Positions 10,905-23,427 of a stretch of 64,000 nucleotides of DNA are shown in pieces; positions within the stretch are counted from its first letter, which is position 1; every line of letters starts with the position of its first letter. The position numbers and the translations under genes were made by a program. Source of the stretch: Larimichthys crocea (taxonomy: Eukaryota; Chordata; Actinopteri; Sciaenidae); NCBI RefSeq assembly GCF_000972845.2, contig NC_040016.1, positions 17,489,732-17,553,731 of the forward strand. The letters are read 5' to 3'. The notes below the pieces were generated by a model. It ran no database searches. It was not told the origin of the DNA and saw only the letters and a program-made list of their open reading frames with translations.

Positions 10905-13900
10905 ATGTAGAGAACACAACCGTTTGTAGAAACCATATTTATTCCACCACCTGCACCACTTGCACTATCATCAGTCCTTTATTCCAGTTTACACATGTCT
11001 GTAGATAGATACACATATATATATATCTATATTTATGCACACCTTTCTTATGTATATATTATTTTTTATATTTATGTTTATGTTTTTTTTTATGTTATGC
11101 TTGTCTTTTAAACTGTACTTATGTCTATAATATGTATGTACAATTTAGAGCAAAGTGAACCGGAGTCAAATTCCCTCGTGCGTGTACACACACTGGCCAA
11201 TAAAGCGATTCTGATTCTGATTCTGATTCTGTTCTGATTCTGATACTACTACCAAACATGCCGTGTTATACACATACTGATACGTTTAGACTTTGTTTTT
11301 GTTTATATTGTTCATTCTGTTCATACATTTACTAGTATACTACTATTATATCTTCCAAATTTGCCACTGTCTTTTCTTGATGTCTTTTAGCTTGTATGAT
11401 CTGTATATTTTTTAACATCTTTGACTTATATTTTATTATTTTCATGTTTATTGCTGTTTGCGCCAGGATAAGGGAAATGAATTCATTCTCTGTATGCCCT
11501 GTACATATGGCAGCACTGATAATAAAGTTGACTTGACTTGAACTTGATGTGTCACTTTTACACACAATCCCATATATCATTTATACAGTGTATAGTATAA
11601 TGCTGAAGACCCATATGAACAACCCTCACACCCCCTGCATGACACTATGGTGGCCTTAAAACAGCTTCTTCACAGCAACAGACTGCACGCCCCCCGCAAT
11701 GTAAGAGGAGTGCTACCAAAGGTTTTCCATTCCAAGACATGGTATAAATTAAAGTATTAAAACTGCTAACATTGTAATGGATCAAATAATAACTAACAGA
11801 AATCCCACAGAAATTTTGGGAGTGACGAGTGGGCTGTTGCCGGGGTCTGTATTCAAAAGCACACCCTACTAGTCATTTTTAACATGTTTATTTACACACA
11901 GGACAGCTAGCGTTAACGCGCTAGCCACTAATTCTAGCATAGCCACAAATGTTAGCAATGTTATTGTCTTTACTACAATGAGAAAAAGTCTATTTTGAAG
12001 GGACTCTTATTTGAAAATAGCCCCCCCCTCTCTCCTCTCCAGGCAGGCTTGAGGTTGCCAAGCAACCAGGACCAACTGCCGGCCCTAATCAGCCGAGCAG
12101 TTACTGCACCTGTTAGAATTGTCAGTTGTGGAAATGCTCTGAAGAGAGAGAGAAAATGCTGAGACACCCCTCAAACAGGAAGGATTTCTGGCCAAACCGT
12201 ATTTCCAATCATTGAACCGAAATCACTGGGAGCATCCTGAGCCCTTCCTGAACCCTACATAGTTATTTTGTGCTGATAAGTGAAGAAATGTGACCTTTAG
12301 AGCGATTTAAAGAAGCGTTACTTACTTATCTTACTATTAACATGAAAGTCCTGTGAATGGGTGTTGCTGGCGCATCTTTGTGTGTTATGCCAAAACTATA
12401 AGGCTGACAGCTTTAGCAGACGAATGTGAGTGAAGACAAATTTTCCTATGTTTTCTATGTATAAATGTCGGGTTGGGCATTTGAGGCCACGGTAGTCGCT
12501 GTTTATTTTTCCACTGATTTTTTTTTTCTCCGCCTCCTCACTCTAGCTGATGATGTCATCCATTCTAGGGCAGACATTCCGCACAATACACATCCATTAA
12601 TAAACCGAAATTTTGACTAAAAAACTGCTCAACTTTAAGCCTTGAAGTTTAAAAACGGTTGTGTGGCTGTCGATGAGTGTAGTGAATCAATGAAGAGAAG
12701 GCAAGAGTATCTACATTTTAAAGTTAAATGAAGTCTCTCGGGTGAAAGTAGGCCAGAGCAGTTTATTGTTGAAAATATCTGTTAAATTTTTATTTCTTTT
12801 TGGGTCCATTCATTCCAGAGAAAATTTTTGCAGTTTTCGCGAATAATGCAAAAATGTAGTTGAAGTTAAAATTTCTTATTTTGTGACAAAGAAATCTTTT
12901 CCCTGTCCTTATGACAAATTCTCAAACATGCCTCAAGGTAAGGATGCAAGTTGTGTAATAATGAGTTAACGATATAAGGTAAGTTTCAGCTTAAAGCTCA
13001 TAAATCAGGTATCAGGACACCTGGAATGATTAAATGCTTTTGTTTATTCTGTATTACTTTTACAAAGTATAAAACAAAGTAACAACAAACAAAATAGAAA
13101 ATAAATGAGAAAAAAAATGGGAAGGGTGTACAACTTGATTTCCTAACTTTCTTTCTTGATTTCTTGTTTAAAACATAAAAGTTTCATCAGTGGATCACAC
13201 CGCTCATGAAGCAGGTTAGAATTCACCAAATAATAATATAAACAACATACCAAGAGTGCATACACAAAAATGATAGAACAACTCAAGATAGATTAATACA
13301 GTCTTAAGGTACAACTGGGTTAAATTTTGTCAGTCCTCTGTTCTTTGTTATTACAAAAATGTGAAAGCATCATGTATATTTCACACACAGACTGTGCAAG
13401 CTTTGAAATTAAATTGCACCGTCATTAGGATTGCATATGTGTTAGAGCAGAAACCAAAGGAAGCCCTCGTAAACTTTCAGCGAAGCAGGTAGATGGTAGA
13501 TGGACCTGGTCGTCAGTACACCCTCTTTTTGCTGATTAGGTTTGCAAGGTCTGCTTTTTACAAGATTGTGTTGACAAACGTCTACATTTTGGGTATTACA
13601 CAGATTGCACCAGGGACCACCTGGTCCATCCCGTGTTATGAGTTTGTTTCCCTGAATATACAGCTCCATCCATAATATTATATATATATATAATATACGA
13701 TATATATATTATAGGTGTGTGTGTGGTGTGTGTGTGTGTGTGTGGTTGTGTGTGTGTGGTTGTGGCGTTTTGTGTGTTCTCCCCCACTTGGGCCTCGAGA
13801 TGATAAGTGCCTCAAGCTGATTTTCTTCGTGTGCTTGGCTGAGTCATGCAAACATTCTGCTGCTGCAAACGTATGATGCAGATGTTAAGCTAAGATGAAG

Positions 13901-15457
13901 TGCTTATTATATTTTTTTTTTCCTAGGTGGTCTTAAAACCGGGCTAAAACCAAATGTCAAGCATTACATTTTGTAAAATTATTAACACATTTAATGTAAG
14001 ATGAAGTGGGGGGGATAGTTCAATTAATAATCAGTCCCACCAATTAGAAACTGCTGTAACGTACCACCAGTGCAAGTGCAGTAATTCAATGGATCCTGTT
14101 TACTTGAAATGATGAAACATCTTTCCAATATCGTGTGTTTGGCATGATCGAGTGTTAAAAGGGACAAAAAATATATATATTTACATGTTGAACTTTAGGG
14201 TTCATCACTGAATACAGTATATCCAGTACAAAGAACCTATAAATTATGGCAAGGAGCACAAGGAACGCACAAGAACCAGAAAACCAATAACATTTTGCAA
14301 ATACATCTTAATGCAAAATATTTTATTTTTTTTTACCCTTTATTTTGTTCATACGATACTTTACTTGCCATCAAGGTTTAGGCGCGGTGGCGGGTTTTAG
14401 ATGTGGCCAGCTTTGCAAGTGCATTCACAGTGCTTTTTAAATCCAGTGACTGAACACAGAAAAATAACCCAGAGACATGATGACTTGCCTCTAGGACGAC
14501 AGATTTACATACCAACAAGAATCCTGTTGGGATATTCAAAGTAATTTTTTTTTACACAGCGTTGCAAAAAGACAAAACGGTTCGAATGAGTGTGGAGAGG
14601 AAGGGGGAAAGGGAACACTTGCTCTGTTTATGCAACAAAACGGAGAGGGGCTATGAATTTCAGCAATACAAAGTACATTGGCAATGTATATTAGATGAAC
14701 GGTTGTGAACTTATCTTTGTACAAAATAACCTGGTAGCCTGAAAACAGTCATGATATTGGTTTTAAGCCTTTTTTTTCCTTACACCAGTTTTTTGTTTTT
14801 TTAAATGGGCCGACAGGAAAAGTCCTGCATTAACAGTGATAGCCCTCCAGTAAACTCTCAAAGCTCCTCAAGGAAGAATCCTAAGAATAATATTTGCTCC
14901 TGAACCGTTAGTTATATGCCTCATTGTTAAATAAAATAGACATTTGAGAAAGTGCAATGTTAAATCTATCCTGACTAACAACTTTGAAGTTAATTCATCG
15001 TGTACCCTCCATTATACGACTAAACCACTTCAAAGTACGTCAAAAACTGTTAAATCTTATTTACAATCTTCTTTCTGCTACTGTTGTCATCTCCCACTGG
15101 GTTGAACTATCCAGAAACCATCGGCTGAGAGAGACAAGTCAAGCATTTATACATTTATACAATTAAAATATCTATACGTAACATACAGTATCTAAATACA
15201 AAGGCCTTTAATAGGTACAGTACAGAATATGGCCTCTTCCTCTTTTATTTTTAATCCCTTTGGATATCTGTCAGGGCTCCACTACAGTCAAAACCAAAAG
15301 GAGAATTTTATAACAGATTTATTAAAAATTAATAAAGGAATGTATGGCTGAAGTTTTATAAGGCAGGAAATATATTAGGGCAGGAAAAATCTATTTGGCT
15401 TCAATCATCATGGCACAACATAAATAACGTTCTAAGAATGCACACAGACGAGATTGG
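10905..15457 (-). repeat. Right arm of the giant inverted repeat
   Basis: This is the reverse complement of 5328-9950, about 70 bp shorter. Differences from the left arm include many one-base gains or losses and some microsatellite length changes (GT tract near 13710-13760, TA tract near 13680-13712). It therefore carries an antisense copy of the dip2b 3' UTR sequence just upstream of the atf1 promoter. The indel-heavy divergence resembles uncorrected long-read sequence. Confidence 0.95.
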
Positions 15458-15699
15458 TATATATATATTATATGTACAGTATTAGTAGCATCACTGATTG
15501 AGTTTTAATGTAATATACTACACTATATAAATAATATTAAGAGTCAAAGTGACAATTATACTAGTGACAATTATAGTATTGCACAAAGTACCAGTCATGG
15601 TACAATATCCGTGGTTGCTTTTTTGCAGTAGAAAAAAAAAAGTGTTGCTGGAGTTGAACCTGTGTATTAAATGTAACAAACGTGAGTTTTTCCGTCGTG

Positions 15700-16150
15700 T
15701 GTGTTTTTGTGTCCACCACCAGTTGCTCAAACTCTTTCCACCAATCACAAACACCCAAAGAAGCTATTACGTAATGCGTCTTTGCCGAGCAGCGCCGCCC
15801 ATTTCCTTTGGGAAAAAAGTGGTCAGCTATTTTTTTTTTTTTTAAGCTGACATCTTTGTATTTTTAGCTGTTAGCCAAGGCTGCTAAGTAACTTTAAAAA
15901 ATAAAATAAAAAAGAGGCATATCTCGTATCAAAGTACATACACGAACTGCACGGAAAGTCCACGCTGTGAGGAAGAAGGAACAGTAAAAGGTAAAACATT
16001 GTGTGTGTGTGTGTGCACTTCTTAGCTGCCTGCTCCGCTGTGGCGGTAATGGCGGCTGTTGCTTCGTCGACCCCTTCGCCGCTTTCACGAAGAGGGAAGG
16101 TGTAGTTAGCTTAACGGCTCCCCGTATCGCTGACGTCTATTGACGCGGTA
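15700..16150 (+). promoter_or_regulatory. atf1: Putative atf1 promoter and first (non-coding) exon
   Basis: This GC-richer block lies upstream of atf1. It contains a CCAAT box (15741-15745), a perfect 10-bp palindrome ATTACGTAAT (15766-15775) of the kind bound by CREB/ATF, C/EBP or PAR bZIP factors, a YY1-like GGCGGTAATGGCGGC around 16042, and a CRE-like TGACGTCT (16131-16138). A possible 5' UTR exon could end at 15990 (AAAAG, then GTAAAACA). The transcription start was not determined. Confidence 0.5.
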
Positions 16151-16837
16151 ACTTGCGTGCCAGTGACAGAGTTACACATATTTGCTCATTGAGACAAAAG
16201 CTCATCCATCCCGCGAGCTCCAGAGTAACGAACGAAACATGCCTCTCTCGCGCGCGGAGCTCTTTTTTTTTAAACGGCTGTTTTTTTTTTTTTAACGGTT
16301 TTTTAAAAAACTGAGACGTTAGGCTAACGTTAACTAGCAACGGTTAACGTTGGCAATGTCGGAACATTGTTTTGTTTTGTTTTTTTTACACGGATAAGTT
16401 TTTACTCCAAACGTTTACCCGGCACACTTTTTAAAATTGTTTTTGCATTTAGTTAAATCATGTGGGAGGTGGAACAAAAAGTTAACAGTGTTGATGATGT
16501 CCGGGGCCTAGCTGTGTTCCGTAACTCCATGTTAACGTTTAGTTGGCTAACACGATTGAACCAAAGAGGAAGTAGATCACATAGATTCACCCCCTTTTAT
16601 TTTAAAACTTTACAAGTAACAGCTGGATAAAATAAGAAACTGTGATTTATTTGTTTTTATTTATATATATCGGTCTGAGTTTTTAATTATATCACTAAAT
16701 AAATAACCGCAGGCCACACAGCGGAGTACGGCACACTGCATGCATGCATGCATGCAGGCAGGACGATCACCGCTTGTTGTTTGACATTAGAGCCATTTTA
16801 AAAAGCGGTAATATTGATTCATCTCTTCCCAGTTACT

Positions 16838-19800
16838 ATGGAAGAAGTACAGCAGGGCAGCAATGGCACCGAGTCACAGACTGCCATCATTCCCACTACC
16901 ATCACAAGCTCTCAGTTCTCACAGATAGCCCAACAGGTAACTAATAGATCCATTTTTGAAATGGCATTAAAAAAAAAGAAAGAAAAGTATCTCAGAAATA
17001 TTGCCTCTAGTGGTCCATTTTGTGAATGAATATCACACTGGAAACACTTTTTTTTTTTTTTGTAATGCTTGCTTAATATTTAAGATGGAGCCATAAGTAG
17101 TACTTGTAGTACTTTTCCCTCCCTATCCAGTATAAATTAAGTCTTTAAAATTTCACTTTTGTCAATAAATTGAGAGACTACTAAATCTTAAGTGTGACTA
17201 ACCTGCTTGATAATGTCTCACTCCTCTGTTGGATACTTGTGTAATCATATTGTCTGAAGCACATGTTAAATAATTAGTGCATTCAAATTATAATTGCACA
17301 AAATGAACCCCTTGTAATATCTAAGTGCATATTTTTGGTTTTATGAAAATCAAATCATCTGGGACATTTTCAGCCAACAGCAGCCCACTGTAATAATTAT
17401 TTAATTAAGCCCAAGTCATGTAATCTGACACAAACACAGTCAATCACTTTTTGAAGTTGTTGCACATTATTTAACTGTAAATTTTTAAATTTATTTTTTA
17501 CATATGTTGTTTTTGTTTGTTTGTATACCTGGAGTATTGTAACAAAAACAAAAAGTATTTCTGATTCTGATATATTTGAAAAGCTCAAATGATATTTGAG
17601 TTTTTCAAATCTCACGCAAAATAAAATTCACTCTCATAGTATTATGATGGTTGCAGAAATGTCAGTGCTATATAATTGAATCCTAAACACATGAAGCCAA
17701 AACTGCCTCCAAAGTTGGACACCACTAGAAATAAGTGATAAAGTTATGTAATTGTTGTGAAAAGGAAAGAAAGGATGAGTGTTTCTGAACGTGCAGTTTT
17801 GCACACGCACACACCCTTATTGAGGCAATCGCCAAGATAAATATTCTCTCTTGTGCGTTTGTGTGTTTGTAGATGTCACTGGGTGGTTCTTCTGTTGCTG
17901 TCGTACAGCTGCCGGGGGGTCAGTTTCAGGTTCAAGGGGTGATCCAGTCTGCGCAGTCATCAGTCATTCAGTCTCCTCACGTGCAGACTGCACAGGTGAG
18001 ATCACCTGGGGTTTTTCTTGGCACACCTTCACCTTCAATATGCAGACTTATACAGTTGCTTACATTTGCGTTTTTATTAATCCACCTTCCTCTTTCAAGG
18101 CCCCGGGTACAGATAGTGATGATTCGCAGGACTCGTCGGACAGTGAAGTAGCAGCCCAAAAGACCAGAGAAATACTGGCGAGACGGCCTTCATACAGGTA
18201 AAGAAAAAGACAAGCACAGACATGACACAAAAAAAGACTTCTGAAGTGAGTACTAACTAAACAGACCCACCTCTTCTCTCCTTTGTAGAAAAATCCTGAA
18301 TGAACTTTCATCTGAGGAAGTGACACACATCGAGGGAAAGGATAACAGCCCGTCCACAGGAGTGACAGGTGTTACAGTACCCACCACCCAAATCTACCAG
18401 ACCAGCAGCGGCCAGTACAGTACGAACTGCTCTCTTCTGTCGTACTAAAAATAATTACTTACTGTTTGCTTTTATGTGAGTTTTCTTACCAGATACCGGA
18501 AACCAAACTTCACTGGAATTCACAAAAAGCCACCTGAAATGATTTTTCTTTTTATCTTCTTTTAACCCGTGCTGATAATTCTAGTTACTATAGCTGCTAA
18601 TGGCACAATCCAGCTGGCGACTCCCGGGTCTGACGGCATTCAGGGTCTACAGGCTGTCACCATGGCCAACTCTGGTGGAGCCCAGCAAGGCACCACCATC
18701 CTCCAGTATGCCCAGACGCCTGATGGCCAGCAGATACTGGTGCCTAGCAACCAGGTTGTCGTACAAGGTGAGCAAAACATAGCATATTTGTAAGACTGCT
18801 CAGCCAGTTTTATCTGCTACATCACAGCTACTTGATTTATTTTACTCAGTGCTCTCGCAGTTGGAACGTGGCTTCACCTCAAGGTGCCTTACTTCTAAGA
18901 GGATGATTTAATTAGAGTGTAGTTAATATCAAGGTTCAGCAATTTTATAAGCCTGTCCTCACGGTTAACTAGTTAATACCTCTCATGGGACGTTGAAAAC
19001 CTCTCTGTACAGAGACTAGAGTAACAAAAACTCTGAATATTTCTCCTGATGTGCTGCAATGTGTGTTTGTGGTCCACAAAACACTCTATATACTCTAAAC
19101 CCCATTATTGAGATCACAAGTGATACGTGCTGTGCGACTGACCCCTGGTGTCGTCATTTTCTTCCAGGTGCAGGAGGGGAGATGCAAACATACCAGATCC
19201 GCACAGCTCCCACATCCAGCTCCCTGTCTCAGACTGTAGTTATGACCTCTCCCGTGGGACTGTCTCAGGGCAAGAGTGACGATCCAACAATGAAGAGGGA
19301 AATCAGGCTCGCAAAAAACAGGTATGTGTCCATTTTATTACCGGGTTTCAGATCAAATCAAAGTCAGAAAAATGTAACACATCCAACATCTTGGAGGCGG
19401 GAATAAATCAAATAAAACACATACTGTCCAATTAATACTAATTAATAGAAGTGTGTGTTCTGCTCTCCACTTGATGGATAAATCATTTTGTGCATTGCCT
19501 TAGATTTTTATTCACTGGCTACTATTCAGCCATTCTTTGAATATCTCCCTCCATTACTGGAAGTATCTTTGTTGTGGAGTACATTTTACACATATTTTAG
19601 TGTCAGTATCTGTAACATAAGGTCACATATGTCACAATAGTAACAATGCTGTACATTGTGATGTACTGTTGGGGCACTCACAGCATAATCTTTCAGTTGG
19701 ACCTATCTGCGTATTTTTCCCCCTCTTTCAGAGAGGCAGCTCGCGAATGTAGACGGAAGAAAAAGGAATACGTTAAATGCCTGGAAAACCGGGTAGCTGT

Positions 19801-19876
19801 TCTGGAAAACCAAAACAAGACCCTGATCGAAGAACTGAAAACATTAAAGGACCTTTATTGTGTTAAAACAGGATAA
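16838..19876 (+). CDS. atf1: Cyclic AMP-dependent transcription factor ATF-1 (CREB/ATF bZIP family), complete
   Basis: Coding exons: 16838-16936, 17873-17995, 18100-18197, 18289-18419, 18585-18767, 19168-19321, 19732-19876. The phases join cleanly to 310 aa. Residues about 75-125 form the kinase-inducible domain with the PKA-type site ARRPSYRK (Ser about 105) followed by ILNELSSEE. A Gln-rich activation region follows (TTILQYAQTPDGQQILVPSN). The C-terminal basic region and leucine zipper start at KNREAARECRRKKKEYV and end in LKDLYCVKTG. The protein binds CRE sites as CREB/ATF1 dimers in the nucleus and recruits CBP when phosphorylated. The second coding exon (41 aa, VQLPGGQFQVQGVIQSAQ) is CREB1-like and absent from the human ATF1 I recall. 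ATF1 was chosen over CREB1/CREM from the N- and C-termini and from synteny. Confidence 0.93.
16937..17872 (+). other. atf1 intron 1 (after first coding exon)
   Basis: AT-rich intron bounded by GTAACT (16937) and TTTGTAG (17866-17872). No further gene or clear mobile element was recognised in it. Confidence 0.8.
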
Positions 19877-20640
19877 TTAGTTTGAATAGAGGTTGGAGAT
19901 TAAGACATAATGTTGGGAGCGCACAGCTCAGCCATTTGGACATGAACTGGGTTTCTGGGAACACTTCATTTCAGGCTGAGATCCTCCAGTTTTTTTACTC
20001 TGTTTGATATAAAAGTGACTTGTGATGGCAGTAAAGATATACTCGACGAATAAAAAAAAAAAAAAAGAAAGAAAAGAAATTGGCCATTTTTCCACCTGCT
20101 GTTTTTTTAAAAAGAAAAATTTGCTAATGCTATAACATTTATAGTTGTGTACATTTTTAATAATGGGAGGTTTGAAATTGTGAGCTTTAACTTCAGTTTC
20201 TAAATGTGTCCCTCTCCTTTTCTCTCTTGTCTTTTTAAAAATGTTGCCGTTTTTTTTTTTAAAATAATAATCGTAACAGCATCAGCAGAATTTTGACTGT
20301 ATGATTACTACGCAGACATAATTCCTCTTTTATTTTGTGAACCAGCAATTCCCCTCATTTCCCTATAAGGAGATGTTACAATTGTCATTCCTTCTTTTTG
20401 TGCAATGGAATATAAAAGGGTAACAAACGATGATATTGAGTGTGGCTTGTTTGGCTGTTTCTTGGCAGTTACTTAGACAATCAGGGAAAAAAAAAAAAAG
20501 CACAGTGTCCAGGTAATATTTATTATGTACATCTTGGGAGGGGTGGGGAAGAAGAACAGTGTATGAAATGTTGCTGATTCTATAAGTAAATAAATATATT
20601 TTCACTCAATAAATACTGTGTGGTTAGTATGTTTTGTTAA
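19877..20640 (+). other. atf1: atf1 3' untranslated region
   Basis: Non-coding sequence follows the TAA. AATAAA signals lie at 20049-20054 (running into a genomic A-tract) and 20608-20613. The latter is followed by the GT-rich TGTGGTTAGTATGTTTTGTT, a good cleavage context, so the main transcript end is placed near 20.63 kb. Confidence 0.6.
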
Positions 20641-20649
20641 GTGCAAATG

Positions 20650-20876
20650 CCCATTCTCTCCTGCAGTCATTTAATAGAAGTGTAACCTCTGGAGCCTCAA
20701 TGTGTGTTGAACTTCAGAGAAACCAGCTGCCTCTAGATCTTTCCACATTGCTCTGATAATCATGCCCATCCATCCCATCCAAGGTTGTGCCAAAGAGGTT
20801 CAAGCACATGCTGGAAGAAGTATGTCCAGGTGGAGGAATCTGAGGCAACGTATTCCAAAAAGTAGACGGCTCCACC
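20650..20876 (-). pseudogene. Decayed terminal exon of a second tmt1a/mettl7a copy
   Basis: Read on the minus strand from an intact-looking acceptor (20878-20877), it encodes GGAVYFLEYVASDSSTWTYF and then FQHVLEPLWHNLG. This is clearly homologous to the last exon of the intact gene at 22766-22999 (GGAFFFMEHV..FFQHVLQPIWYYFGDGC). After NLG there is one extra base, so the frame shifts; the rest (MWKDLEAAGFSEV, then HIEAP) is readable only in other frames, and a second shift lies before HIEAP. The first exon of this copy is absent. It is a non-functional remnant of a tandem duplication. Confidence 0.85.
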
Positions 20877-21034
20877 CTGTAAGAGGGAGCCAATAAAAAC
20901 ACGAATTTGGGCAAGTCTGTAAAAAACTTACCATGACAGAAAAACAAAGCCGCTCTTTCTCAAATATAATTAAATTTCAGTTTTTTTATGGTTTGAGTAG
21001 CTGACATGCGTGCCAAGTGATCAGCAATAACCAG

Positions 21035-21404
21035 TGTTGTGGAAATTTCTCTGCTGCTTGTGAAGAATGAAATAGAGACTTCTGCCGACCGACGAGGTTT
21101 TATTTACTTTGCAAAGAAAAGATCAATCAACATGCGAGCGGTCAAAGATGAAGAAAGACCCAGAGCATGGGGGAAAATATTTATAGAGGTCCAAAGGAGG
21201 GACACTCCTTTCCACACCCTTTTGTCTGTGGCAGGTATTGGCGCCGACCCCCCGTTGATGTGTTTTACACCTGAAGTGATCTTGTTATTTGGGTGCAAAG
21301 TTGAGTCTAGGCATCGCGGTTACAAAGACAAAAGGATCTGGTATCTTACGTGAAGAAGGGGGGAGGTTGTGCGTCTCTAGTGGTTGATTGAATTTACTAT
21401 TACA
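21035..21404 (-). mobile_element. Solo LTR of an LTR retrotransposon (370 bp)
   Basis: Read on the minus strand, it begins TGTAATAG and ends CACAACA (TG...CA termini). It is flanked by the 4-bp direct repeat CCAG (plus strand, 21031-21034 and 21405-21408). Inside, in the expected order on the minus strand, are a TATA-like TATAAATATTTTCCCC (about 21187-21172) and the poly(A) signal AAATAAAACC (about 21105). No internal coding region or second LTR is nearby. It probably arose by LTR-LTR recombination; a Ty3/Gypsy-like origin is a guess. Confidence 0.8.
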
Positions 21405-21408
21405 CCAG

Positions 21409-22765
21409 AGAAACAGTACAGTTAATGCAATAATCTGACAGTAATCCCTCATAATCTCAACCAAATGTGATTCAGTGTGTGACGACTAAAGCAGAGAGAA
21501 TATGTGTTCACATGCAGATACCATGCAACATCTATAATAGCAGTGAGTGGCCTACAATTTACAATCTACTTGTTCTACATGCTACCTCGTGTGCAAAGTT
21601 GGATTATTAAGCAGGCAGGAAACTGCCCCGTGCCTCCCTCAGAGGGCCCCAAAATGCCCCAGATTCACTGTACCAACTTGTTTTTTCTGTAAACGGGCAC
21701 CACTAAAAGTGCAATATCAACCAAGGCTGCATGAATCCTGTAGCCTTCTTATCTTGTGTTTAACTTTAGTTGCACACATGGTGTATAATCCTTAATAAAT
21801 GTGTGTTTGATAAAGATTTCCACAGCTTGCCAGATGTTTTTACTCCCACACCAGAGTTTGGTTTCTGGGTCTCAAAAAAGTTTCACGTTTGCTGCAGCCA
21901 GATTATACAGTATAAAGAATAGCTTGGGTGCACACCAATGAACAACAACGTCCACTGACTCATATTCTACTTCCTTTATGTCCTCACCAGGGACGCAGAG
22001 AAAGTAGCCGTGGTTTGTGGCAGGTACTTTTCAGAGCTCTCATGAGACAACACTGCATTTTCTTCTCGGATAACCTTAAAGCATTGCTGCCGTCATTTTA
22101 AGAAACTTTCGAAAATGAAAAGACTACTTGTACTGAGCGACAATGTCTGTGTTTCACCACAGGATGGCACTAATAACAGTAGTCTACAGTATATAAAAGG
22201 TCCAAATCCAGCCTCTCAAATGTTGAACTTGTTGAACTCCTGTTTATATCATCTCAGTGCTTGTAGAATATAAAAGAAACGCCACACAACTTGACTAAAC
22301 TCTTTTAATCACTAACACAATCATCATAATCACAGCAAAAGAAGTTTTTAGTGAAACGGTCACAGCATTAACGGTACAGGATAATACAGCAGTAACACAC
22401 AAACACTGACAGACAAAACTTTCCTATGGCAGTATCATATTGATTTGTATATATCAGCAAACAACCGGGAGATGGGGAATCATTAAAGATGAAACAAGAA
22501 GATATATTTTCACTTAAACTGCATGCAAAATTAGTATTTTGTGCTGTCTATCTAAGATTAGAAATAAGTATTAAAATAATTTGTCTTCACCAAACACAAA
22601 AAGGTGTATTTTTCTCAATACAAAAGTAAAATTAGTATCAAACTGATTGTTATTATTGGTATCACTGGTGATCAGTCATTTCACAGAGGAAAGGCGTTTA
22701 GTGCTTGGCATTATTGACACACTGGTTATGAGGCAAGCGTACAACAAAGATCAGTCAGACCAGAT
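21409..22765. other. Intergenic / tmt1a 3' UTR
   Basis: No coding exon was recognised. The part nearest the stop codon must include the tmt1a 3' UTR on the minus strand. ATTAAA (minus strand, about 22300) is a candidate poly(A) signal for it. Confidence 0.45.
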
Positions 22766-23396
22766 CTATTTGACGGCATAACCGACGATGTGTGGTTTGA
22801 TCACAAAGATGAGCGGCGCTTCGATGTGTCTTATTTTGAGTTCAGAGAATCCGGCTGATTCCAGATGTTTCCACGTATCACGGGTGACCTCGCATCCGTC
22901 ACCAAAGTAGTACCAAATAGGCTGGAGAACGTGCTGGAAGAAGTATGCCCAGCTCGAGGGATCTGCCACAACGTGCTCCATGAAGAAGAAGGCTCCACCC
23001 TGGAAGGTAAACATGTGTTATGTGTGCACTGTTTATTAAATATTGAATGAAACGGTGATGTTATGAAGTTTAAAGTCTGAGTACACCAACTGGAACATGA
23101 CAAATGGAATGACACAGCACCGGCATTATCACATGGTTCAGATGTGTAATGTTACTACACAGTTCAAAGGTAGCACGATTAATGATTAATGAAGAAATCC
23201 AGTTATAATAACAACCTAAAGCTGGAATAATTAGTACTTTGGCCGGTGCATGTGTGAGGGGGGTCACGTCTCTGCAGTGCATGATTTGACCCAGTTATTA
23301 TATTCCTTTTTAAAGTTGGACAACAGAGTATTTACTTCATGTTTTCGGTTGTTCTAGGACACTGGATCTTTTTAAGCTTATACCATTTTCTAATAT

Positions 23397-23427
<31 letters not shown>

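Noticed and set aside
16738..16756. CATG tandem (GCATGCATGCATGC) as a regulatory palindrome
   Set aside because: A short simple repeat in the intron just before atf1 exon 2; no evidence for function.
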